From assembly GCA_022545645.1 (NCBI GenBank), contig JACZQQ010000042.1, positions 1-15,220 on the forward strand: a DNA stretch of 15,220 nt, given 5' to 3'. The notes beneath the pieces were generated by a model. The model was not told the DNA's origin. It saw only the letters and a program-made list of their open reading frames with translations, and made no database searches. Of this stretch, positions 1 through 6,120 are shown one piece after another (the stretch's first letter is position 1; each line of letters opens with the position of its first letter). The stretch comes from Acidobacteriota bacterium (GTDB lineage: Bacteria; Acidobacteriota; UBA6911; RPQK01; JADFOI01). The translations under genes were made by a program, and so were the position numbers.

Positions 1-72
1 GTATAATCAAACACTATATATTCTTGGTTTTCAAGTGAGTGACCGACAGGTCCACCCTTGGGCAAGCCGCGT

Positions 73-1980
73 ATGAATCCAAGTCGTCAAAAAGAACCCT
101 CCGGACTGTGGACGAGCCCTCTGAAGGCTGCGGACCTGGCTGCTGAACTACGCTTTTCCGACGTCTTGTGGGACACGGTCGAGGAAACCCTGGTGTGGCG
201 CGAGGAGAGGTCCGATCAGGGCGTTCTGGTGTGTCAATCACCGCAGGACCCTTCGCCACGCGATTTGACCGGTGATCTCTCCGTGCGTGCACGAGTCGGG
301 TACGGCGGCGGCGATTTCACCGTTTCTCATGGATCTGTTTATTTTGTGGCTGAGGGACGCCTCTATCAGCAGCTTCTCTCCGGCGGTGAGGCCCAACCGA
401 TCACACCCGAGGGTGGAGAGTGCTCCGCTCCCAGCGTTTCTCCCGATGGCAAAGAGGTGATTTACGTTCACTCTACTGAGGGAACGGACCTGTTAGCCCT
501 GGTCGATACCCAGGGTCGAAATCAACCGGTGGTGCTGAACGAAGGCCATGATTTTTACATGCATCCCTGCTGGCACCCTCAGGGAAACCGGATCGCCTGG
601 GTAGCCTGGGATCACCCCTCTATGCCCTGGGATTCAAGCGCCCTTTACCTGGGAAAGCTGGATGGTGAGAAGGGCACACGCAGACTCACTTCCCAGAAGA
701 TTGTGGCCGGAGAGCTGGCGGGAGATACCGGCGTCTTTCAACCCGCCTTCTCCCCGGACGGTCGCCATCTGAGTTATCTCTCCAATAAAAGTGGCTGGTT
801 TAATCTTTACTGGCTGGACCTCAGTTCGGGCAAGAAGGAGTTACTGGTCGGTGAGGAAGCGGAATATGGCGCGCCGGCCTGGATCCAGGGACTCAGAACC
901 CAGGCCTGGACGGCTGACGGAAAATCGCTTTACTTGTTGAGAGCCAAGGACGGCTTTACCTCGCTGGTCAGATTCGACCTGCAGAAGCGAGAGCTGCAGC
1001 AAGTTCAAGGAGAAGTACAGCAGTACACCTCCCTCTCTCAAATCGCCTTATGTCCACAGGCGGAAAGAATCGCTCTGATTGCTTCTTCCTCAATCTCACC
1101 CTCCCGCATTGCTTCTGTCTCGCCCCAAGGTGAGGTTCAGATTCATCGAGCCAGCAGTTCGAAGCACTTGAGTGAAGATTATCTGAGCCGTCCTCAATCC
1201 CTGAGTTGGAATGTCGAGACGGACTCTCCCGTCGCCCACTGCTATGGACTCTACTATCCCCCCTCCCATCCGGAGTTTGAGAGTAGCGGACCTCCTCCCA
1301 CGATCATTAAGATTCACGGCGGTCCCACCTCTCACTATGCATCTGATTACCATCCCGACACACAGTTTTTTGTCAGCCGAGGCCTTGCCGTTCTGGAATT
1401 GAATTACCGGGGCAGCTCCGGTTACGGGAAAGCATACATGGATGCCCTCAAAGGGACCTGGGGAGTCATCGACGTGCAAGACACTCGAGGGGCAGCCGAG
1501 TATTTGGTATCGGAAGGGCTGGCCGACAGTAATCGGCTCATTCTAATGGGCGGGAGCGCAGGAGGGTACACGGTCCTGTTGAGCCTGATCACCTATCCGG
1601 GATTTTTCAGTGCGGGTATTTGCCGTTATGGGGTATCGAATCTTTTCACGCTGGCCGCCGATACTCATAAGTTTGAGAAGCATTATCTGGACTTTCTTGT
1701 GGGCACGCTTCCTCAGGACGAGAAAAGGTACCGGGAACGATCGCCGGTTTTCTCGGCCGACAGGATTCAAGATCCGCTTGCCATCTTTCAAGGCGAAGAA
1801 GATCGAGTCGTTCCTCGGGATCAATCCGATGAAATCGTCGAGTCTCTGGTTCGGCGCGGCGTTCCCCACCTTTACCGCACTTATGAAGGTGAGGGTCACG
1901 GATGGCGCAAGAGTGAGACCATCCAGGACTATTATGAAACAGTGGAGCAGTTTCTGAGTGACTTCGTGCTGTCGCGCTGA
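73..1980 (+). CDS. S9 family (prolyl oligopeptidase-type) serine peptidase
   Basis: Putative acylaminoacyl-peptidase/dipeptidyl aminopeptidase that would trim peptides in the cytoplasm; no signal peptide is visible. Seen in the sequence, numbered from the ATG at 73: an N-terminal beta-propeller with PD40-like strands (APSVSPDGKEV near 120-130, HPCWHPQGNRIAW near 164-176, QPAFSPDGRHLSYL near 223-236) and a C-terminal alpha/beta hydrolase domain. The hydrolase domain has the oxyanion motif HGG at 415-417, nucleophile Ser495 in GGSAGG, Asp577 in GEEDRVVP and His609 in GEGHGW, so the catalytic triad is complete. At 635 residues it has the usual length of the S9C group. Start: a TTG at 58 is in frame and has a weak AGG 7 nt upstream, so the protein may be 5 residues longer; an in-frame TGA at 40-42 rules out anything earlier. 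Its last codons are already part of the octamer array that follows. Substrate unknown. Confidence 0.9.
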   Translation: MNPSRQKEPSGLWTSPLKAADLAAELRFSDVLWDTVEETLVWREERSDQGVLVCQSPQDPSPRDLTGDLSVRARVGYGGGDFTVSHGSVYFVAEGRLYQQLLSGGEAQPITPEGGECSAPSVSPDGKEVIYVHSTEGTDLLALVDTQGRNQPVVLNEGHDFYMHPCWHPQGNRIAWVAWDHPSMPWDSSALYLGKLDGEKGTRRLTSQKIVAGELAGDTGVFQPAFSPDGRHLSYLSNKSGWFNLYWLDLSSGKKELLVGEEAEYGAPAWIQGLRTQAWTADGKSLYLLRAKDGFTSLVRFDLQKRELQQVQGEVQQYTSLSQIALCPQAERIALIASSSISPSRIASVSPQGEVQIHRASSSKHLSEDYLSRPQSLSWNVETDSPVAHCYGLYYPPSHPEFESSGPPPTIIKIHGGPTSHYASDYHPDTQFFVSRGLAVLELNYRGSSGYGKAYMDALKGTWGVIDVQDTRGAAEYLVSEGLADSNRLILMGGSAGGYTVLLSLITYPGFFSAGICRYGVSNLFTLAADTHKFEKHYLDFLVGTLPQDEKRYRERSPVFSADRIQDPLAIFQGEEDRVVPRDQSDEIVESLVRRGVPHLYRTYEGEGHGWRKSETIQDYYETVEQFLSDFVLSR

Positions 1981-2051
1981 CGCGCTCTCGTGCGGTCGTG
2001 CTTTGGTGCCTTCGTCACCTCGTGCTGTCGTGCCTTCGTGCTTTCGTGCTG
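1964..2051. repeat. Tandem array of eleven degenerate 8-nt units (TCGTGCTN)
   Basis: Starting at 1964 the sequence can be cut into eleven consecutive octamers without a phase change. Intact units are TCGTGCTG, TCGTGCCT, TCGTGCTT and TCGTGCGG; decayed ones include TCGCGCTG, TGGTGCCT and TCGTCACC. The first two units encode the last residues of the S9 peptidase (VLSR) and the third begins with the final A of its TGA, so the array runs across the stop codon. No spacers are present and the unit is far too short for CRISPR. The function is unknown. The pattern resembles the short tandemly repeated sequences described in some bacterial genomes. Confidence 0.8.
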
Positions 2052-2111
2052 TCTTGGCCCACGGGCCTGTTGTGCCCCAGGGTAGGCGTTATTTCAGGGA
2101 TCGAGTTGTTC

Positions 2112-2126
2112 GGCACCTCAGGTGCC
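2112..2126. promoter_or_regulatory. Perfect 7-bp dyad upstream of the FAD oxidoreductase
   Basis: GGCACCT-C-AGGTGCC is a perfect inverted repeat with a one-base centre, about 65 bases before the oxidoreductase ATG and just upstream of the best promoter candidate. It is in the right place for a dimeric regulator. With a one-base loop it cannot form a stable RNA hairpin, so a protein site is more likely than a terminator. No known regulator consensus is recognised. Confidence 0.3.
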
Positions 2127-2134
2127 TAATCCGC

Positions 2135-2163
2135 TTCGGATGTACCTCGGTTCGTGCTAAAAT
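2135..2163 (+). promoter_or_regulatory. Candidate extended -10 promoter for the FAD oxidoreductase
   Basis: TGC-TAAAAT (2155-2163) fits an extended -10 element. The hexamer 17 nt upstream (TTCGGA, 2135-2140) is a poor -35, as is common when TGn is present. Transcription would start near 2170, about 20 nt before the ATG at 2191. This is a motif match only. Confidence 0.3.
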
Positions 2164-2190
2164 CCGTCGTCAAAGGACGACTCAATCATC

Positions 2191-3285
2191 ATGAAAACAG
2201 ATGTGTTGATCGTGGGTGCGGGATTTGCAGGAGCGGCGACCGCCTTTCATCTGAGTCAGCATTTCTCCGGATCCATCCTCCTCATCGACAAAGAGGAGTG
2301 CCCCGGCTTTCATGCTTCGGGGCGCAACGCATCTCTGGTCCTTCAGTCCACCGCCAACCGGGAGATTCGTCGTGTGGTCGCAGCCAGCCGCCAGGCCTAT
2401 TCCCAACTGCGCACAGAGGTCGGCTTCGAACCGAAAGGGTCCTTGCTTCTTGGGAAAAAAGATCAGCTGGAAGAGACTCGCGAGCCGGACCTCATCGTCT
2501 CGGAATATCGGGAACCCGAACAGGTCTGTGGGCAGATCCCGTGGTTGAAAGGCCACGAGTTTGAGGCAGCCCTTTGGACCTCCTCGGACGGTGTGATGGA
2601 CATCTCCCTCCTCCTTCAGTTCTATCTGCAAGGAGCACGATCTCGCGGGGCCGAGCTGTGGTTGAACTGTCAACTGCTTGGTGCAAAGGGGGATGGACCG
2701 TATCACCTGGAGACATCACGGGGAACCATCGAAGCCGACTACCTGGTAAACGCTGCCGGGGCCTGGGCTCCCCAGGTGGCGGAAATGGCTGGGGCCTTCC
2801 CGGTGCCCCTATCTCCCTTGAAAAGACATCTGTTTGTTCTAGATAAAGTGCCCTCGCTAACCCCAGACCAGCCCTTTGTCTGGAACCTGGCTCAGAACTT
2901 CTATGCTAGGCCCGAATCGGGTGGCCTTCTGATCAGTATTTGCGATGAGGAACGAACCGTGAGCCTGGAGCCAACGGTGAGTCCCGACATTTCCCAATCT
3001 TTGGCTGAGCTGGTCTGGTTGGAGCTACCTGCCCTGCGGGAGGCGACTCAAAGAGAGGTTTGGTCGTGCTTTCGAACCAAAGTTCCCGACGGCTCCTTCG
3101 TGATCGGCTGGGACCGGGCAGCGGAGAATTTCTTCTGGGTCGCCGGACTGGGCGGCCACGGAATGGGAAGCAGCTGGGAGATCGGACGCCTGGCAGCAGA
3201 GCAATTCATCCATCGGAACGAGACGGCCCCTCAACCTTTTGATCCATCTCGATTCATTGGGGACAGGCCCAGAATTCTGGTGTAA
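2191..3285 (+). CDS. FAD-dependent oxidoreductase, DAO family
   Basis: Likely oxidises an amine, amino acid or glycerol-like substrate using FAD in the cytoplasm. Seen: an N-terminal Rossmann dinucleotide site (VLIVGAGFAGAATA, glycines 9, 11 and 14) followed by an acidic-ended second strand (ILLIDKEE), the FASGRNAS-type segment (HASGRNAS, 41-48) typical of DAO proteins near the flavin, an internal VNAAGAWAP motif, and a C-terminal GGHGMGSSWEIGRLAA segment near 321-336 that closes the FAD site. 364 residues is normal for glycine oxidase/D-amino-acid dehydrogenase relatives. The Shine-Dalgarno is weak (GGAC about 11 nt before the ATG). It is preceded by a promoter candidate and dyad, so it is probably transcribed alone, convergent with the glycosylase gene downstream. 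The exact substrate cannot be told from the sequence. Confidence 0.85.
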   Translation: MKTDVLIVGAGFAGAATAFHLSQHFSGSILLIDKEECPGFHASGRNASLVLQSTANREIRRVVAASRQAYSQLRTEVGFEPKGSLLLGKKDQLEETREPDLIVSEYREPEQVCGQIPWLKGHEFEAALWTSSDGVMDISLLLQFYLQGARSRGAELWLNCQLLGAKGDGPYHLETSRGTIEADYLVNAAGAWAPQVAEMAGAFPVPLSPLKRHLFVLDKVPSLTPDQPFVWNLAQNFYARPESGGLLISICDEERTVSLEPTVSPDISQSLAELVWLELPALREATQREVWSCFRTKVPDGSFVIGWDRAAENFFWVAGLGGHGMGSSWEIGRLAAEQFIHRNETAPQPFDPSRFIGDRPRILV

Positions 3286-3374
3286 ACCACTGAAGTCAAA
3301 GGATAATTCTCGGGGCTGGCACCGAACTCCCCACCCAACCTCACAACCAGAACCTCTACCTACTCGCCTGCCAT

Positions 3375-3411
3375 CTGCGGTCAGGTGGTCAGCGCTCAGC
3401 CGGTCTGTACT
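3375..3411. repeat. Degenerate 7/8-nt direct repeats across the stop codon of the glycosylase gene
   Basis: Read on the plus strand the block splits into CTGCGGT, CAGGTGGT, CAGCGCT, CAGCCGGT and CTGTACT. These are variants of the CWGYGGT heptamer seen again at 6092-6120. The TCA at 3389-3391, inside this block, is the reverse complement of the stop codon of the minus-strand gene, whose last residues (EYRPAER) are therefore repeat-encoded. The match is looser than in the other two blocks. Confidence 0.45.
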
Positions 3412-4060
3412 CGCATTCCTCCTGAAACACACAATCCTTACAAACAGGCGTTTTTCTGCAGACCTGCTTCGCGTGCTCGACGATGAGCGCATGAAAACGC
3501 TTGTAGAGAGGAACATCGGCGGGCAAATGGGATTCGAATAGCTGCTGGACTTCCTGGTAGCTCGCCTTCGGGTTCAGAAATCCGTATCGAGTAAAGAGAC
3601 GTCGCGTATAGGCGTCCACCACAAAGTGGGGCCGGTCGCAGGCATAAAGAAGAATCGAGTCGGCCGTCTCAGGCCCAATCCCGGGGATGGAGAGAAGCTC
3701 CTCGCGTCCAACCTCGCTGTAGAATTCACCCGGATAGGCCAGAATGAACTGGGTGATTCCTTTTAAGCGCTTTGCTTTTTGCCTGTAGAATCCTGCTGAA
3801 CGAATGGTGTTCTCCAGAAAAGCCTGAGGACAACGTTTGATTCGATCGGCTTCCACCAACTGCTCCTCGATCATCCGGGTCAGGACCTTTTCCACGTTCT
3901 TCCAGTTGACATTCTGGGTAAGAACCGCTCCTACCACGACCTCAAGACGGCGAGGCCTGAATTCCCCACTGAGCGGCCATTCCCCATGGGGCCAGCCTCT
4001 CGGTGAGGGATAGGCCTTCTCGAGGGTTTGGAAAATTTTGATCAGAGAAGGAGTCCCCAT
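3389..4060 (-). CDS. Endonuclease III-like HhH-GPD DNA glycosylase (COG2231/MagIII-type)
   Basis: Base-excision repair glycosylase of the helix-hairpin-helix family. Seen in 223 residues: the Nth-like N-terminal helix bundle with AVLTQNVNW near 45-53, the HhH hairpin LLSIPGIGPETADSILLYA at 122-140, the catalytic Asp149 in FVVDAYTRR, and a C-terminal iron-sulfur cluster loop with Cys201, 207, 210 and 216. Two points separate it from true Nth. The position of the catalytic lysine (GRKTA in Nth) is GPETA here, so a beta-lyase activity is not expected. The first two cysteines are 5 residues apart rather than the usual 6. Both features agree with the MagIII/HP0602 group, which removes alkylated purines as a monofunctional glycosylase; that activity is inferred. 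The ATG lies 37 nt after the stop of the PgpH-like gene, so the two are probably co-transcribed. Confidence 0.85.
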   Translation of the reverse strand: MGTPSLIKIFQTLEKAYPSPRGWPHGEWPLSGEFRPRRLEVVVGAVLTQNVNWKNVEKVLTRMIEEQLVEADRIKRCPQAFLENTIRSAGFYRQKAKRLKGITQFILAYPGEFYSEVGREELLSIPGIGPETADSILLYACDRPHFVVDAYTRRLFTRYGFLNPKASYQEVQQLFESHLPADVPLYKRFHALIVEHAKQVCRKTPVCKDCVFQEECEYRPAER

Positions 4061-4097
4061 CGTGAGTGGGTCAACAGATCATACAAATCAACTCAAG

Positions 4098-5930
4098 TCA
4101 GGTGGATGAATCCGTATCAGAGCCACCCCGCTGGGAGACGATACGCAAATTGGATTGCCGAGATTCATCAGCCCCTGACTGTTTGTCTGAAGGATAAGCG
4201 ATCCGCTGGTGACCGGCACTTTGCAAGATATCCGTCAGAAGGTCAATGATCTTTTGCAATTCTCCGATGGTTAGGCCGGAGTCGTCAAGCTCTCCCTGTT
4301 CCAACTTTCCGTAAGCAATTCGATTGACCAGCTTGCGAACTTCTTTCTCGTCGCGGCTCTTGAGCACTCGACAGGCGGCCTCACAGGAATCCACGATCAT
4401 GAGAATGGCTGTTTCCTTACTCTGAGGTTTGGGCCCGGAATATTTGAAAACCCGTTCTGACTTGATCTCCGATTGTTGCTGTTTTGATTTGTGGTAGAAG
4501 AATTCGATGGTAGAGGTCCCATGGTGCTCCGGAATAAAATCCTCAACGGGCCCGGGCAATCCGATCCGTCTAGCCAATCGGATTCCAAGGGTCACATGGG
4601 AGCGAATCACCGCCGCCGAAGCAACCGGCCCAAGTTCATCATGCTGGTCTTCATCTCCTACCTGATTTTCAATAAAATACAGAGGATTAAACATCTTACC
4701 GATGTCATGATAGTAGGCTCCCACCCGAACCAGGAGACCGTTTGCACCAATCTCGTTGGCCACTCTTCCTGCAATACTTGCCACTGCCATGGTGTGCTGG
4801 TAGGTACCCGGCGCCTTCAGGAAGAGCTCGCTCAGGACCGGGGTGTTGAGATCCAGAAGCTCCATTAAACGAAACGGGGAGGCGAAATCGAACAGTCGCT
4901 CGAAAGCGGGAAGAGTGAGCATGGTGAGAAAACCGGCCATAACACCGTTACTGAGACTGGCCACGGCATCGGGGAGAACAATGGAAAGTTGGTGACCGTT
5001 GAGAATCGATTGACACAAGAATACCCCACCCATGACCAGACCCACCAATAGGGATGCGTACATCAGTTCATCGCGCCTGCGGGCCTGACGCACCCAACTT
5101 CCACTGACCAGTCCTCCGGAGAGTAAAACCAGAAAAAGTCCAAAATCAAAGGGGGCCTGCAGGAAGACAAAAATCAGGGTAGTGAGCATCGTCAAAGGAA
5201 CAAGGCGCCGGTTCACGAACACCGTGATCACCATTCCGGCCCATGGCAAAGGAATGAGATAGGGCGAAAACATCCCGTAAAACAGCGAAATCTTGGCACC
5301 CACCAGCACGATCAGAATGGTCAGGTAAATCAGGATGAGATTTTTGTTCTTTTCCGTACCGGTGGGATAGAGAATGTTGATGTGGTAGAGCAGGATGAAA
5401 ATAAAGACACTCAAAATGAGTAATGTTCCCAGGACTTCTCCTGGAGGGACGTTGAACCGATTCCGCAACGCTTCTTCGACCAGCAGCCGGTCCGATTCCG
5501 TGATTCGTTTTCCCTTCGGAATCAGAAGCTCATGACGCACCAATGATCTCCCCTGTGCCTGAAAGGCGGCGGGAGCTCGGTAGGCGATCCAAGCCTCGCT
5601 TCCAGTGTCTGGAGGACCGTAAGGGTAGACCAGATTTGCAAAGAAAATGATCAAAAAGGCGCCGGGAATGAAAAGAGCAGTGGAAATCCAAGCCACGTAA
5701 GGAATACCAAACAAAGAAGGACGGGCAGGAACGAGTTCCTCTTCACGCAACTCCTTGTCGGGCAAAGCCTGCTCTCCCAGATCCCTGAGAGCGGTATTTT
5801 CCAATCTTTGGATCACGCCCTGGGCCGATTGCAGGCGCCTATTGTGAAAAAGACGCATCAGACCCAGAATAGCCCCAAAGACGGCGACGCCCATTAAAAT
5901 GGCGACCGAGTACGTGTAGATCCCAGTCAT
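4098..5930 (-). CDS. 7TM-HD family protein, putative c-di-AMP phosphodiesterase (PgpH-like)
   Basis: Membrane protein expected to hydrolyse c-di-AMP in the cytoplasm. Seen in 610 residues: two N-terminal membrane helices (about 7-27 and 79-101), a soluble loop of only about 60 residues, then a cluster of hydrophobic helices (about 165-345), followed by a cytoplasmic HD domain. Metal ligands are visible: His379 in GTYQHT, His408-Asp409 in YYHDIGKM, His445 in RSHV, and His469-His470 in PEHHGTS. Asp515 in MIVDSCEAA is the distal HD aspartate. The order and motifs match PgpH. Oddities: the large extracytoplasmic 7TMR-HDED sensor domain of canonical members is reduced to its last segment (LLIPKGKRITESD), and there is an extra N-terminal helix plus a charged cytoplasmic linker (28-70). 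The C-terminal 40 residues are polar and probably disordered. No good Shine-Dalgarno is seen at the chosen ATG. Confidence 0.85.
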   Translation of the reverse strand: MTGIYTYSVAILMGVAVFGAILGLMRLFHNRRLQSAQGVIQRLENTALRDLGEQALPDKELREEELVPARPSLFGIPYVAWISTALFIPGAFLIIFFANLVYPYGPPDTGSEAWIAYRAPAAFQAQGRSLVRHELLIPKGKRITESDRLLVEEALRNRFNVPPGEVLGTLLILSVFIFILLYHINILYPTGTEKNKNLILIYLTILIVLVGAKISLFYGMFSPYLIPLPWAGMVITVFVNRRLVPLTMLTTLIFVFLQAPFDFGLFLVLLSGGLVSGSWVRQARRRDELMYASLLVGLVMGGVFLCQSILNGHQLSIVLPDAVASLSNGVMAGFLTMLTLPAFERLFDFASPFRLMELLDLNTPVLSELFLKAPGTYQHTMAVASIAGRVANEIGANGLLVRVGAYYHDIGKMFNPLYFIENQVGDEDQHDELGPVASAAVIRSHVTLGIRLARRIGLPGPVEDFIPEHHGTSTIEFFYHKSKQQQSEIKSERVFKYSGPKPQSKETAILMIVDSCEAACRVLKSRDEKEVRKLVNRIAYGKLEQGELDDSGLTIGELQKIIDLLTDILQSAGHQRIAYPSDKQSGADESRQSNLRIVSQRGGSDTDSST

Positions 5931-5973
5931 AACCCTTCATTTTAGCATTTCAAACTGGGCCGGAAGGGATCGG

Positions 5974-6120
5974 AGCGCTCTTCGCGCCCGTTCCAGGCTC
6001 CAGGTTCCAGCGAGCTTCGCGCGCAGAAAATAGAAAATAGGATCCGGTCAGTTTTGTCAATACTCAGTCCTCAGTCCTTTCTTCCTGGTGGTCTGCGGTC
6101 TGTGGTCAGTTGTCAGCGGT
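5974..6120. repeat. Intergenic block built from several different 7-nt direct repeats
   Basis: Between the permease and PgpH-like genes the sequence contains GTTCCAG-GCTCCAG-GTTCCAG (5990-6010), AGAAAAT twice in a row (6025-6038), CAGTCCT twice in a row (6064-6077) and CTGCGGT-CTGTGGT-CAGTTGT-CAGCGGT (6093-6120). Each has period 7 but a different sequence. A 14-nt element AGCGCTCTTCGCGC (5974-5987) recurs with two changes at 6009-6022. The right-hand series runs over the TCA at 6106-6108 that is the stop codon of the permease gene, so that protein's last residues (ETADN) are repeat-encoded. Function unknown. Confidence 0.7.
6034..6060 (-). promoter_or_regulatory. Candidate promoter for the PgpH-like/glycosylase genes
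   Basis: On the minus strand a perfect TTGACA (6060-6055) is followed after 15 nt by TATTTT (6039-6034), giving a start near 6027 and a leader of roughly 95 nt before the PgpH-like ATG. The spacer is short for sigma-70. The -10 lies in the AGAAAAT heptamer pair, so a second TATTTT sits 7 nt further on. Motif match only. Confidence 0.4.

Noticed and set aside
2..7. TATAAT as a -10 box for the S9 peptidase
   Set aside because: It is a perfect hexamer, but any -35 would lie outside the window, so the promoter cannot be supported.
1964..2051. CRISPR array or tRNA-like repeat
   Set aside because: The unit is 8 nt with no spacers; the period and degeneracy do not fit a CRISPR.
3311..3332. GGGG...CCCC pair between the oxidoreductase and glycosylase genes as a bidirectional terminator or REP
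   Set aside because: The arms outside GGGG/CCCC do not pair and no T run follows, so neither a terminator nor a palindromic element is supported.
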